A stretch of DNA of 64,000 nucleotides. Source: Turbatrix aceti (taxonomy: Eukaryota > Nematoda > Chromadorea > Rhabditida > Panagrolaimidae). The notes beneath the pieces were generated by a model that was given only the letters and a program-made list of their open reading frames with translations, was not told where the DNA came from and did not search any database. How positions within the stretch are numbered: the stretch's first letter is position 1; every line of letters begins with the position of its first letter. Positions 22,139 to 35,039 of this stretch are shown one piece after another. Made by a program: the position numbers and the translations under genes. The stretch covers positions 10,518,193-10,582,192 of the forward strand of contig OZ017768.1 of NCBI GenBank assembly GCA_963969345.1, read 5' to 3'.

Positions 22139-24608
22139 ATGTTCACCGCTCACCTATTTTCATATCTACTGCTAGCAGCTACCGTAATCCTTTCATCTTC
22201 TGCTAGGGCCCCAATTGGAGGGAACTGTGTCTTCGACAAGGATTGCTTCACCGGAGGATTCTGCTTCCAGGGCATCTGTCGTCGGGCAGTTTGCTCGATC
22301 AACAATGACTGTGCCCCGGGGGAAGTTTGTGGCCGGGGCAAAGTGGATAACGCCATCAGGCATGGATGCTTCCCGATTGACCCTGCCAGGGCTAAGAAAA
22401 TGGACCTCTGTCCGGGCGGAGGAAAGGCTATCCAGCAGAAGAAAGGCGTCTGGGAGACCTGCGATCTCAAAAAAACATGTTCCGGGATTGGGATCTGTAA
22501 TCCCATTTTGGGGATTTGTTGCACTAGTGAGTTTTTTTTGTAAAATTAAATTTAACTAAAAATTTAGAATAATTAATTTAACAAATTATTTTTTAAGTAT
22601 AGCTATAAAATGAAAAAAAAATATTTTTTTATTTTACTTTTGTAAAAAAACTTTTTTTTTCGAACTTCGCACCTGCGTCATGCCAAAAGCGCCCCTGGTA
22701 GATTTCAAAAGCCGTAAACCGGTCATCTGTCAGTTCCGAGGCTCCCCCAAGATGCAGTGCCCCTCAGGTGGAACCTGTGAAGGTGAATCAGGTTTTTGCT
22801 GCGCTGATGTCCGTTCCACATCTTCTTCATCTTCGTCATCGTCATCGTCATCATCATCTTCGTCATCATCCGCGTCCATAAACTCCAAGGCCGTCCTGGG
22901 TCATCGCTGCAGTCCCCAGCTAGGCTGCTCAACGACCGGCTCTTCCTGCGTCTGTCCCACCGGGCGATCCGACCTGTGCACCTGTGAATGCTCAAAGGAA
23001 ATGGGTTATACAAAGTCGACAAACGGAAAATCATGTACTCGATCGCGCCGTCGCCTCAAGGAAAAGTGCAAGTCGGACATGGACTGCCAAGCAGCTTTTT
23101 CGGAGTGCACGTCCGGCGGGTGCCGTTGCAAGGCAGGCTTCGCGAGGGACGGCAACGGCGGATGCAAGCCCGTCGCCCATCGATGCGTCAACCACGCAGA
23201 GCCGCTTCAGTTCGACGACGGAGTAGTCCAGTGCATGGTTGCCCGCTCCGCAGCATCGGCGCAGCAGGACGAACCCCTCGCCACAGGTGCCACGGTTTTA
23301 GAAGACCCCTCGCTTCCGACTCCTCCGGCGTGGGTTAACAACACGTCAGAAGGAACAACGGAGGCCCCAGTTTCATCGACGACGTTGGCGGCACTTGCTT
23401 TGGCAAAAAACAAAACCTTTAGCAAATTTTTGAATTCCAAGAAATGTCCATCGTCGTACTATTGTGTGCCGTATTTTGACGTTCCTGGTCAACATGGGTA
23501 TTATCAGGTAAAAAAAACTGAAATTCGCATTATTCCGGAATTGTTACAAAAAACGTAGACTTGACATTTTCATGAAAAACATCCAAAACGCACTTTAAAA
23601 TATTACTTTATGTGCGCTGAACAACACAAGTTTGACACCACTTTTCAAGTTACAATTTCCGCAAATAACATAAAAACTGTTTTACAAAAATTTTACTTTT
23701 AACATGTATTTACCGTATCTGGTTTACTGTATTTTTTTCTTGTTATTTCAAATGCGATAAAAAATATAACAGATGAAAAATTATAAAAAAAATATTTTCA
23801 TTAAATTTATTTTTTTAATCAAAGGTGTCTTTTTTGTTTTTTTACAAAACCGAAGCATTTTCAGGGATTCTGCTGCCCTCTTCCCGCCCCTGAAGTCCCG
23901 GTATGCCCGGTCGGCATCGCTCACGAATCCTCGTCCGCACCCCACTTTGGTTGTGCCCGTTGTCCTGCCGACCACTACTGTCACCAAGACCGTATCTCAT
24001 CCCGTCTCGATATCTGCTGTCCGAAGCCGTGCATTTCCCCGGACGACGTCCACGTCGATGGCCAGTGCTATCCCCTGGCCTACCACGGAGATTCCTGCTT
24101 CGTGAAACAGCAATGCGTCCTTGCATCACGGAATCCATTTGGCAGGAGCAGGGGTGGTTTCGTGGAGGACGAAGAAGTCGCTGATTCCCTGGATTGCATT
24201 GATGGGATTTGCAGTTGCCCGAGGGGATTTCTGCTGGACGACGGCGTTTGCAAGAGTATGATTTTTTTCCAGGGGGAAAAATTTTTTTTTTCGTTTCAGG
24301 ACTCGAGTGCCGTGTTGGTCTGCGTGGTGAGCCTTCAGTCAATAATCAGGGTGCAATCACTCGATGCCGTCGCAGCGCAGACTGTAGCCAGGGATACATT
24401 TGTGATCCAACGAACCGGGTTTGCTGCAAGGGAATTAACGGTTCTGTCCACTAACAAAAAAAATTCATTTACAGTACCCCTTTTTTCAGGCTGTCCCCCA
24501 AGACTCGTCGAAACAGGAGACTCCTGCAAAACCGGCAAGTGCCCGACGCCCGGCGACGTCTGTGTTCAGAACACAAAATCACGCGTCTGTTGCCGCGAAG
24601 AACCATAA
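22139..24608 (+). CDS. Secreted Cys-rich EB-module protein
   Basis: Extracellular protein of about 618 aa. Exons: 22139-22526, 22690-23507 (start could be 22702), 23865-24255, 24300-24440, 24490-24608. The signal peptide is MFTAHLFSYLLLAATVILSS. Then come repeated small disulphide modules of the nematode EB type: CVFDKDCFTGGFCFQGIC, CRRSADCSQGYICDP and CKTGKCPTPGDVCVQ, each ending in a CC pair. A polyserine run of about 19 residues (22818-22874, TCN repeats) separates the first modules from an EGF/EB-like block (CKSDMDCQAAFSECTSGGCRCKAG, given here only as key Cys spacing). Exon 2's acceptor is uncertain because two AGs give the same phase. Proteins of this layout occur in cuticle or secretions; function is unknown. 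It converges on TIMM29, 112 bp away. Confidence 0.88.
22818..22874 (+). repeat. TCN trinucleotide run coding for polyserine
   Basis: An imperfect TCT/TCA/TCG repeat in exon 2 of the EB-module gene, in frame as serine. It is likely polymorphic in length. Confidence 0.8.
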
Positions 24609-24720
24609 ACCCCAAAAAACTTTTCAAAAAATGTTTTCTGTATTTATTGATAAACGATCTATTTTTTTAACAACAAAAAACACAACAATTCATTCAAACT
24701 AGAAATTTTTACACAATCGA

Positions 24721-25460
24721 TCAGTTTTCTTTCACCGCCACAGACGAGTCCTTCCATTCATCGGTGTTGATATCGTAATCGACAAATTGTTTCTCCAACA
24801 TCCAAAACTTTCCAAATGCACCGATGTCAACGACGTTTTTGAAAACTTCGTTCCACGGCCAGTCGCGGAGGTTTGAATCCTGCGCGAGGTAGAGATCGGC
24901 CTGGAAACGATACAAATAATAAATATTGGCTTGAAACGTACTTGAAAAAAAAATATATATTTGAGGGTAACAAAATAACAAAAAAAGTATTTTTTCCCCC
25001 TAACCACCATTTTTTACGATTTCTGATTTAAATAAAAACTCACCCGTCGATCATACTTCCTCCTGATAATGAGTGAAAACAAGATACAGTTGTAGAAATC
25101 CTGTCTCCGATTGACGACCATCGACGTGCGATCAACGAGTGTTGCATCGGCTCTCGGCGAGTGAACCATGTTCGGAACAGTGCCCATCTGAACTCGCCAT
25201 TCGGCAAGTCGTTCGAGGTAATTTTCTTCGCTGGGATTCATCGCAATGGCCGTGATTGCACCCGCAAGAGCCGAAATGGAAGCCAGCGCTTTGAGAGGCT
25301 GCTTTGGGATTTCCTCGATCGTTTCGACGAAGACAATGGAATAGTCTTCGGAGAGGCGGTTGAAGTAGTCCCCGATGCTCTTCGTCGTCCGACGGAAGAA
25401 GCCTTGCTTCACGGCCGTCGTCGCTACCGTAGCTGCAGCTGTCGTCGCAGGAGTGGTCAT
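24721..25460 (-). CDS. TIMM29: Mitochondrial import inner membrane translocase subunit Tim29
   Basis: Component of the TIM22 carrier translocase in the mitochondrial inner membrane, 198 aa. Exons on the minus strand: 25460-25044 and 24900-24721. The N-terminus is Thr/Ala-rich, then FFRRTTKSIGDYFNRLSEDY. One membrane helix follows (LKALASISALAGAITAIAM), then NPSEENYLERLAEWR. The C-terminal part, NEVFKNVVDIGAFGKFWML with DYDINTDEW, matches the conserved Tim29 end. The start is set by an acceptor-like TTTTCAG at 25469-25470 just upstream, probably for a spliced leader. It lies 180 bp downstream of MPDU1 on the same strand, a spacing typical of nematode operons. Confidence 0.88.
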
Positions 25461-25475
25461 TGAGTGGCCTGAAAA
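25461..25475 (-). promoter_or_regulatory. Candidate trans-splice acceptor for TIMM29
   Basis: TTGTTTTCAG on the minus strand ends nine bases before the TIMM29 ATG. With the short gap to MPDU1 it fits a downstream operon gene receiving an SL2-type leader. Confidence 0.5.
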
Positions 25476-25640
25476 CAATAAAACTATCGTACAACACACT
25501 TTTTCCCCCAAAAGTTCAAATTCAAGTAAACGGACAAAAACCGCGGAAAAAATCGTGGTCACGTTCAAAGTATAACTGATTTATTAATTTTAATACGCGA
25601 CAAAAAAGTTAGAAAATAAATACGGTTCCGATACCAAAAA

Positions 25641-26912
25641 TCACTCCTTCTTGTGATGCTCGTTGTTCCAGTAGAGCAGGAACTGGGCAAAGATGATGCC
25701 GTTGAAAAGAGTTCCGACGAGGAATGAAGCGAGGACCAGGGGATCGTTGGCTTCGGTGATGGTCGTAAAGACACGAGCGAGACAGCCGCCAAATTGAAGG
25801 GCAACTGTCAGAAAAGCGAGTTGACCCGTGGATGATGCTTTGTAGTTAGCGGTTATTTGGAGGCCCTGGAAGTTTGGGAAATTGAAATAAGGTAAAAAAA
25901 CTGACGAAAAAACGGTGAATTTTGTGCAAAAATTAGGAAACAAAAAAGTTCATTGGCAAAAAAGTAACGTAAAATGCAAGCTAAAATGTTACTTTATGTG
26001 CGCTGGATAACGTTCAAAAATCGTTATAATATTACTTTAGGTGCGCCGAGTAATATTTATTGGATGCTATTTTGTTACGTCCCGTGCGTCGAATAACATT
26101 TATTTGGTGCCATTTTATTACTTCAGGTCAGCTGAATAACATTCAAAAATCACTATTTTGTTACTTTTGGTACGCCGAGTAACATTTAAAAAACGTTATA
26201 ATGTTACTTTAGTAGCGATTAACATTTTGAGCATAAAATACCCAATTTTCTGCCAAATCGATAAACCCCCCCCCCATAAAACACAGAACCAACCTTTGAA
26301 ACAACAATAAAACCAATTCCAAAAGCCTGAAGTGAATAAAGCACCTCAAACGGCACGTAATGGTAGAAAATGGCACATCCAATAGACCAGAAAGTCGCAA
26401 GGAATGCGAAAGCGTAGGGCGTCTGATCAGAAAAGTGAAGGATCTGCATGACGATTATGCCCATCTGAAGGGCGACAAAGAATGAATCGCCATACTGGCT
26501 GAAGACAAATTGCTTTTCATACGAGTAGGCACATGTTCCGATGGCTGGGATGAGACCGATGAGAATGCCGACAAGACTGATGCCTTCGCCGGAGCGTGCG
26601 CGATGGATTTTGAGGATTTGTGGCACGAAGAGAAGAATTGAGCCGAGGGTAATGGCAAGTCCGAGGCCACGCGAGGCTACCAGGGGAACACATTCGCCTG
26701 AAATGGGAAAAATGAAGCAGAAGTTACGTTAAAACATCAGAAATCGTAATTACGTTAAAAAAACATCGATTACTTTTTTATGCGTCAAAAAAATCGTATA
26801 CTTTCAACTTACGATTAAAAACGTCGAGCTTCAAGACGATTTCTTCAAAGCAGTTTTTCGGAAACAAAAAATGCAGGCCATCGTTCAGCTTATCCTTGAC
26901 GTAATCTGCCAT
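25641..26912 (-). CDS. MPDU1: Mannose-P-dolichol utilization defect 1 protein (PQ-loop)
   Basis: ER membrane protein needed for use of dolichol-linked mannose and glucose donors in N-glycan and GPI synthesis. 242 aa, close to the family norm. Exons on the minus strand: 26912-26813, 26697-26294, 25865-25641. The N-terminal part has LHFLFPKNCFEEIV. The first PQ-loop is FVPQILKIHRARSGEGISL, and the second is YKASSTGQLAFLTVALQFGG, with FTTITEANDP. Several membrane helices lie between, and the end is charged (NNEHHKKE), an ER-type basic tail. The order matches MPDU1 rather than lysosomal cystinosin-type relatives. Intron 2 holds a copy of the dispersed TTACTTTA repeat. It is probably co-transcribed with TIMM29. 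Confidence 0.95.
25967..26222 (+). repeat. Dispersed internally repeated element, copy 1
   Basis: About 255 bp of five or six degenerate 40-50-bp units of the form TTACTTTAGGTGCGCCGAGT followed by AACATT and an AT-rich spacer, in an intron of MPDU1. It is homologous along its whole length to 41101-41385 and to the two halves at 47568-47628 and 48168-48330, so this is a dispersed element rather than a local satellite. Confidence 0.8.
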
Positions 26913-29900
26913 GTCCGAATCAATGAAAAAAACTGCAATCAACGTAAAAGTTGGACAGAATGCAGCCGCAAACTCGGCAAATTGGTGCGTAGATAAAAAA
27001 CGTGGATTGCGGTTGGTCGCGCTTTGCCAAAGATTTTGCTAAAAATTTGTTTTTGATTTGCATTTATTTTATTTGTTATATTTTGGTTATTGTCAAGTTG
27101 TGTTTAATGTTATTATACTCAATGGAATGGTAGTTGAATTTTGCATCAGAACTAGGTTTGATACTTGATGTGTACACAAGGCTCATAATCAGGATCACAG
27201 AAAAGTGCAAAATACGGTGCGACTTGCATGAAATATTTTTAAACGGTAGTATTGAATTTCGGATTATCTTATATCCATCGGATTTGAATCACGGTGAACA
27301 TCCCAATGATCGGATAACAAACTGTTCGTGGATAGGATAATCTGCATGAACATTTATTTTCTACCTATGATCCCAATTGCTACGCAATATTGCGTCTTGT
27401 AGTCCGATGTCCGATGTCGATCATTCGTTAAGTGTGAGTGGATGAGCACGTGCATCTCTCAAGAGAGGAGATCTCCTGACATGGTCTGTTCTGAGTATGT
27501 GAAAGAACACCAAGAAGAGAGAGAGCATCGGGGTAATCCGCGGGAAAGCAAAAAAAGAGGCGGGGTCAGAAGTCAGGTCAGATCGGTGTACATTGTTATT
27601 TGTAGTGGGGGTCACGCTGTCACGCGCAATAACAGAACAGTCAATTTTATGTTCATCTGTTGATATTAATCTTGGCCGCGGTGTACTGTGAAAAACATTC
27701 GTGTTGAAATCAGACATGAAAATGGCCCGCCGAAGCCCGGCCCGGCCCGGGCCCGGCCCAGGCCCGGGCCGGGCTTGGGCGGGCCTGTGACTTTTCAGTA
27801 GGCCCGGAAAAGCCCGTTATGGCCCGTTATTTAATAAATAATGTAAAAAATTATAAAAATTTACTGCATTTTGGTTATTTTTAACAAAATTTAGTCTCTA
27901 CAGATAGAAAACATGGTATTTTGAATAAAAACGAGTTATTTATGTCATTTATATAACGATTGGCTGCTATTTTGGATAGGCCCGGCCCAGGCCCGGGCTT
28001 TCGACGGGCCGGGCCGGGCCGGGCCTGGGCCTAAAAATTAGGCCCGTTTTCATGTCTGGTTGAAATAAAAAATATTTTTGTTTTTTTTTCGTTTTTTCGC
28101 GGTTGATTCATTTTGCCCTTTGCCAAACATTTTTACCCTTCATATGAGGTTCAAAGTTCAATTCTAAAAAAATATAGTAAATAATTACTTGCATCGCTCT
28201 CCGGATGAATCCAAAATGAGCTTACCTATCCTGTTTTTTGCGCGTCAGTTTTTTTTCATCTGGCATGAACATCCACTTCCCTGTCCAATTTGCTCTCGAT
28301 CTGGCATATAATAATATTTTCCAATTAAAAAAAAACATCATTTACCTGCCTCGATTATCCACACACAGCTTATCATGTTTGTCCGTTTGATAGCCCCATT
28401 CGACCACCCAAGTGCTAATAAATAAGAAAAACTAACGTCCGCGCGCGCGGCGGCGCTCACAACATGGCTCCCGCACCCCTGCCTCGCGCATGCATGTGTC
28501 TGTTCGTAAATGTGATTGATCTCTGATTAATTCTCCCAGAGTTTGTCTTGTCTATCCAAGTGAATCGCATGAATAGCTGCCTATCCCATCCAACAACCCC
28601 CAAACAAACCTGACCCTTTGTCCATTATCGAAAAAAATTTAAAAAGTAGAGAGCGCGCAGAGAAAAACAAATTTTTTTACGATTGTGTTATACTTCGCGC
28701 AACAATGGTTGTGGGATAGCAGATATCCCATCGTTCATTGTTCGTCGATCTGTCCGTCCGCTACCTATAACCTGACTTTTATATTCGCTAAATACATATC
28801 TTTTTGTTGTTTCGCAGTTAACCGCAGTAAAACAATGAAAATTGGTTTTCATACAACTTTTACTACTGTCCATCATTGCGCTACGTTTATAATGATATCT
28901 ATTTTTCATTGACATCTGAGAATTGTTCGATGATTTGATTTGGGGTATCTGTACTTTTGGTGTCATAGTATAAATGTTGATCGCAACTGTTATCAGCAAA
29001 TTGTTGGCACGAGACTCGTTTTTGTGTGTGAAGTTTTGAATTCAAAAAAAGCTGCGTTTTGTATTTACGCCTTAGAAGATTTCTTATGCGTTACAAATTT
29101 CTGGTATATGTATGTAATGTCAAAGTATTTTTAAATTATAATATTATTATGTGTTCATTTGTTTGACGGGGCAAATTCGTAAAACCATATTTTGACAAAC
29201 TAAATATTTTTTTTGCAAGAACGTTGATTCATTTTATTTATAATGCACACGAAATAATACAAAAAGTTGATTCATCGGCAAAGCAGACAAAAAAACAAAT
29301 TTTGTGTTTTCGGAGAAACATGATGTCGAGCTAAAATGAAAATCCCCATTTTTTATGATATAAACATTTTTTATTGTGTGGAACTAATCCTATTTTTACT
29401 ATTTTATATTTGACGCCGGATTTACTCATGCCCTGGATAAGTCAAAGTAGATTTTTTTCACTTTTTTTCAATTATTTGTGCGCTTTTCTGGATTATTATT
29501 ATATTTACTATGCGTAAACTTTTTTTATATTCTGTTGTATATTTTCTATCCAATCTGGATTTTATTGTCCAGTCATACGCGTGATAGCTTGACATTTATT
29601 AAAAAAAAGGAGGAGACGCCCCTTCCCCTATCCCCACTGGCCTCTTTTTTCTGGTTTGAAGCCCGTGTGTATACACTATCACAAACTGACTGGATAGATC
29701 ATGCATAGTCCTGCTACGTTACCCTACGTCCAACCCGAAGTAAATAAAAAGTTCTTGCTCATTTTTGACACGCGCGATGCTCTATAAAAAAAGTAATATT
29801 AACGATGCTTTGGTACCTTTGCTAAAAGGATTTACGGTTCAATCGTATCATGCATGCATGCATCCCCAATTTTTATTTAGCCGAGTTACCTGTTTTTTTA

Positions 29901-30078
29901 TCACTTTTGTCAATGATTGACCCGGTCTAATTTGCAGGTAATAAGCCCAACCTCTTGAAGAATAAATGGTTACGATAAAGTGCTGAAGAAATATTGAAAT
30001 AACTTTTCAATTCCTCTACCTACGCACTTACGCACATTTTCACTACAGTAGTATTGTAAGCTCCATATTTTTGTAAAA
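26913..30078. other. Intergenic, 3.2 kb, one mobile element, no gene
   Basis: Divergent gap between MPDU1 (minus) and the SLC17-like gene (plus). Apart from the hAT-like element at 27711-28058 it is AT-rich. A CpG-rich patch (GCGCGCGCGGCGGCG, near 28441) may mark a promoter. I find no convincing coding or RNA gene. Confidence 0.5.
27711..28058. mobile_element. hAT-like non-autonomous element B (GGCCCGGGCC arms)
   Basis: A 348-bp element with termini CAGACATGAAAA / TTTTCATGTCTG. A perfect 8-bp target duplication GTTGAAAT flanks it (27703-27710 and 28059-28066). The arms consist of GGCCCGGGCC-like palindromic units, and the core is AT-rich. No coding capacity. Confidence 0.88.
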
Positions 30079-32066
30079 ATGAATGTGTCGACGATATCTA
30101 TACCATCTACGCAACGTGAGGACAAGGATGTGGAGACTAAATCTATAAATAGTAAGTTTATAAACATAAATTTAGGAAGGTTTGAACATTTTGTTCTTGA
30201 ATAAGGTGCACCTTATTCTTATTCGACAGCTGTGCTTTGCATAGTGTACACCTTGTTCGAGACAAATGCATCTAACCAGCCATCCTTGTTAAAAAAAAAT
30301 TTCCAAAAAAATGTTTTTAGGCTTTTTAAAAGTATTTCATACCCGAACTCGATTCCTGGTCATGATTCTCACGCTTCTCTGTCTTGCATCAATCTGGTCC
30401 AACATCCTCGCTTTCAATTTTGCTCTCATCTGCATCGACAATGAATACAACGAAACGTTCATTCAAAACTCAAATTTTACAGAAGGCATTATGGAAAAAC
30501 TAAAACCTTTCACATCGTACCAACGATCAATTCTAACATCTGCAGTTGCTGCCGTCGCTCTGGTTGCCAATTTTCCGGTGGTCTACCTTATTAACCAGTA
30601 CGGTATCCGAACCATCTTCGCCATTCTTGGCATGTTATCTGCTGTCAGCACACTTTTCCTCCCCATAGCTATCAATATCGGATTTCGATACACCGTTGCA
30701 GCACGCGCAGTTCAGGGTCTGGCATTTGCAGCCAATTTCCCAGTCATCGGAGCTTTTGCTTCCAAGTGGACGTACTACAAACAAAATGGTCTCTTTGTAT
30801 CTGCGCTGGTGGCATACGTCCAACTATCGCCTGCGATATCCATGCCAGTTAGTGGAGCGTTATGTGCTTCACCTATCGGATGGCCGGCTGTTTTCTGGGC
30901 ACATGGACTTGCTTCTGTGGTGCTGTTCATTGTGTTCTTTACTTTCTACCGTAACAATCCAAGTGAGTGAGCATACAAGGATTTCTGATTTGACTCTCGG
31001 AATTCCAGGAAAGCACCCATTTGTCGGCGATATCGAGCATACCAAAATCTCGGTTGGAAAGACTGCATGTTCAAAGGAAGAAATCCGAAACATACCGTAC
31101 AAGGCAATTTTAACAACAGCCTCCGTCTGGGCTGTCTGGATTGCTGCTATCGGCAATTTTGTTGCCATCAATATGCTCTTCCTTTTCTCGCCTACTTATC
31201 TGAATCGAGTCTTACACTTTGAAGTCAAGAATACAGGGTTGTCCGCCGCTGTTGCTCCGATCTTGCAATTTGCTATCAAACTCAGCGCTGGCTTTACTAG
31301 CGACAAGGTTTGTAAACATTTTGGCATATAATTGGTTAAAACATGAACACACATTTTGAACAGGGAAAACCTTGTTTACGGACTTATGTGAAACAACGCC
31401 GACGATATGTGACGCATTTGTCCCAAATAAGCTCGAACTTGTTCAAGAAAAAAATGTTTCAGTTCGTATACTAAATGACAAATTAATATTTTTAAGGTCA
31501 AAATGCTATCAGAAACCAACAAACTCCGCATGTACAACTCCATTGCCTTTTTCATAGGCGCCGGTTGCTTTCTCGTTCTCAGCTTCATGGACACAGCAAA
31601 TTCCTTTTTCTGTCTCTGCGCCCTTGGCCTGTCAGCCGGTGTCCTAGGATTTACAACGGGTGGATTCTTCAAAGCCGGTCCGCTCGTTAGCAAGCATTAC
31701 AACCACTTTGTCACCGGAAATGTTTCACTTGGTAGGTTCCACTGTAATCACATTCCAAAAAATCATATTTTTTTAGGAATCACAATAACGATGCTCATCG
31801 TCCCGTTCATCGTCAACGGCCTTGCACCCCATAACACGGCCGAAGAGTGGAGTCGGATTTTCTGGGTCACCGCAGGTGTCCTCATTGTCACCAATCTCAT
31901 GTTTATCTGCATGTGCTCCGCCAAGCCCGCCTACTGGACGACGGATGAATTTTCGCGCAACGCTTCACAAGCTGTTCTGCGTAACAGAATTCGTCCAGCT
32001 GGTGGCGCCAAGAATAGTCCCGGTTTCACGTGTCCCCCTCCTCCCCCTACCTTTACTGCGGGCTAA
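30079..32066 (+). CDS. Major facilitator transporter, SLC17-like anion family
   Basis: Predicted 12-helix membrane transporter, 512 aa. Exons: 30079-30151, 30321-30962, 31009-31307, 31497-31731, 31777-32066. A short cytosolic N-terminus leads into TM1 (FLVMILTLLCLASIWSNIL). An extracellular loop with Asn-glycosylation sites (NETF, NFTE) follows, then SILTSAVAAVALVANFPVVY and further helices. A middle cytosolic loop (HPFVGDIEHTKIS) is followed by the second six-helix half and a WTTDEFSRN tail. The order and loop lengths fit the SLC17 (phosphate, sialic acid or glutamate) group, which nematodes have expanded. All introns keep phase. The transported substrate is not predictable here. The tail ends in a Pro-rich stretch. 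Confidence 0.88.
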
Positions 32067-32525
32067 TTGTTTAGTTATTGAGAAAACAAAAGATTTGAAG
32101 CACCTTTATTGACAGTTATGCATTCCTGATTGATTTCCAGCAAGTATCCGTTCACTCATCGCTGATTGTAATTTTTGAACTTTATGATAATCGTAAATAT
32201 AACATGTACAAAACTAACGTTGAACAATTATTGTTTTTGTTGTGTCGGAGAAACCGTTTACGGAGAAGAGCAGTTGCAAAAAACTCAAAACTTGGATTCA
32301 TTAGAAAGTTGTCAGGCACGCAAACATTCGGGTTACCCCCCCCCCCCCAAAATTCGAATCGAAACCGAGAATTGATTCTCGTGCCTCGCTAAAGTCAAAT
32401 TATACCAGCATTTGTTTGACTTTTCACGTATTGTTAGTAGCAGAAAGTCTATGCAAAAAGTCTTAAAAGAAATTTGCAACGCGCGCCACATAAAGCAAGT
32501 CTTTGCGGTTGAATCAGTCGAAAAA
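32067..32525. other. Short intergenic with C11 run
   Basis: Gap between the SLC17-like gene and paralog A, with a C11 homopolymer at 32337-32348. The last 85 bp are the conserved upstream block shared with paralog B. Confidence 0.5.
32441..32525 (+). promoter_or_regulatory. Upstream block shared by both tandem paralogs (A copy)
   Basis: Roughly 85 bp, including ATTTGCAACGCGCGCCACAT and GCGGTTGAATCAGTCG, nearly identical to 35621-35705 and ending directly at the ATG in both. CATAAAG may act as a TATA-like element. It was either included in the duplication or kept by selection. Confidence 0.55.
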
Positions 32526-34576
32526 ATGCTGGTCGTCACGTGGTTGTGCACGGCGTTGAGCTTCGTCACTGTCCATGGCCTGTTCATGGATATGTACAAC
32601 GAGCTCTTCCAGATAGAGCTGCTTGATGACTGCAGCTTTTACGTCTACGACCGTGTCATCCTGAGCAAAGACTCCGAATGGTGCAAGCAACCCAAATCAT
32701 CAATATTTCCGATTCAACATGGCGTGGGTTTTGTTTATTATTTATATTTTTAGAAAATAGATCATCCGTTTGCAGCGCGTGGGAAGCAATGGATCACTCT
32801 TCATTGGCATATGGACGATTTATGCTGACGAAAACAACATTGTACATGCCTACAATTATCACACCGACGTACCCGGGGGTTTGATAGGCGATAAATTTGT
32901 TTCCCAGAAATTCTTTGAAGCTGATCTCAAGGATAAAGTATACAATGGGTCTGAACCGTCTGGCCCAGACACAGTCGGAGGGCGGTACGAGATAGTTAAC
33001 TTTAACACAAGAGATAATTTCTACGTTATCAAATATTTGGCATGTAAATTCCCTCACCCTGCTAATGATCTCTGTCGTGTTGTGACGTTAAAGAATAAAT
33101 CGGCCAGTGTAGAAGCGGTGAGTTTTACAATATTATTTTTTAAAACTGGTAAATTGTTTTAGTGCATGCCAAAAAAGCCTTGTGATCCGCTCACCCACAT
33201 AGATACCACATATAGATTCAAGAAGGGTGGTTTTAATGTCAAGGTAGTAGAAGTGCCGGGCATTGAGTCACTCCGAAAAGCTTCTGTGAACGGGCGGTCG
33301 TATGATCTAAGTCCAATTAGACAGTCAATCAGCACGGCCATGATGGATCCAAATGTTTTTCCAAACTTCATGGAATCATGTAAGTATTTTATTTCCGCTC
33401 GTTGATCCTGACTTTCACTTGCAGTTCCCATCACCGCTTTTTCAAAAAAAGTCAACGGAACGGAAGAAAGTACGCAATACAACGCAGTGATTCATAAAAA
33501 TGGCACGTTTGCGGCCGTGATCGACAATCAGATGGTCGAGTACGAATACTATGAACCGCAGGAAAATTGTGAGTTTCGCCGTTTTGGCAGGCAAAAATGG
33601 GGGGAACGATAACGTGCTTCAGATGACGACCGCCCTTTCTTTTACTACAGAGAAGACACCGGCCAATGCACGCCGTTTTTCTTGACCTACCAATCGAGGG
33701 GAGAAGACCCCAGCTTTACCCTCCGAATTCTCGCCGACGGTCAATTCCAAACAATTTTTGAAGACATTAAATATGCCGACAAATGCGGGTTTAATGATTT
33801 AAACGGAACAATCGCAGCAGCTCCTCGGATTCTCAGTCAAACGTCTGAAATGTTTTACGTCGAAAGCAAGTTTTTTTAGTTTATACCGGGTTTCATGGAC
33901 ATTTTTAGTCTTCTTCTTTACCAACGACAAGGCTTTCAAGTACTGCATTCTTGACGTGAAATATGACTACCAATCCAAGAATTACACTCTTGACGCCCCG
34001 GAATATTCCAACATCAATAGCTACGTTCATGCACAGACGCGCTCCACAAAGGCGGCCAACTGCGTGTTCGGAGAAAACAAACGCACGCGAAGGGATGGCT
34101 TTGCTTTTACCAAACATCAAGATGATAGAAGCAAAGACGTAGGCCAGCTCTTCAGTCTGAGCGACGACGTTTCGAGCCCCCTCTTTCCCTGCCCAGGATG
34201 CGACGAGACTACGGATATCCTGTGCGACGTCAATCCAACTGCAGCGGTAACGTACGATGCGGCGTACTTCCTGTTGACCGTAAAAGGCGACAAAACACAG
34301 GTTGTCTACATCGGCGTTAAACGGAAAGGCTACCAGAAGTATATCGAGTACCGTATCGACCAAGTGGACGGCAGTGTGTACTTCCTTCAGCAGGTTTCCT
34401 TACAAGTTGAAGCGCAGGATATGTTCAAGTCATTGCAATCAGGAATTTTCCATAGCAATCAACAGAACCAAGAGGACCCGATACAGAATAACCCAACAAA
34501 GAGCTTCGCCTTACTGAACCGCGTTCCGGTGATCTTCCTCATTTCTCTCGCTGTAACCAATGTATTTGGTTTCTGA
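32526..34576 (+). CDS. Secreted protein of unknown family, tandem paralog A
   Basis: Unrecognised family, 603 aa. Exons: 32526-32723, 32776-33117, 33163-33379, 33425-33568, 33623-33865, 33909-34576. The signal peptide is MLVVTWLCTALSFVTVHG. The ectodomain has spaced Cys residues (LACKFPHPANDLCRVV, CDPLTHID, QCTPFFLTY). A dibasic furin-type site RTRR sits in the last exon. Next comes a Cys module with PCPGC and LCDVN, loosely reminiscent of cystatin/fetuin-type domains. A hydrophobic C-terminus (VPVIFLISLAVTNVFGF) suggests a GPI signal. Intron 5 uses a GC donor (GCAAGT); reading it as ordinary exon sequence would hit a stop in this copy. Paralog B starts 1.1 kb downstream. Function is unknown. 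Confidence 0.82.
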
Positions 34577-35039
34577 TTCTGATTGAGATGGTGTTGCTGG
34601 TTTGATTAAACAAAGGAACATGGCAAACATGCGTTGGCAGCGGTATCATAGTGGCTTGAAAAAATGTGTTGTCGGAAGAATCTGAAACAAAAGCAAAATA
34701 ATATACGTTACATATACGGCACATCCGGCTATAGCTTTTATTGTAGGTGCTCTTCCTACGATCCTGGTACTCTTCAATAGTTAATAAATGTGAATGCAAA
34801 TGTAAATTTATAATAAACAAATCTAATGTTTCGCACAGTACATCGCGTCGGGCGGTTCCGGCTCAACCGGAAATCCATACAGCAACCAATTGAATCATAA
34901 TAAATTTTTGAAGTTTATCAATCAAAACTATTTATTATCTGTGAGAGAAGAAAAACGGGATAGAATCAAGGGACACAAAGAAAAGTAGGAAGCTTTTGCT
35001 CATCCGCGGTCGACGATGTCTTGGGCGTGATATTCTCAG

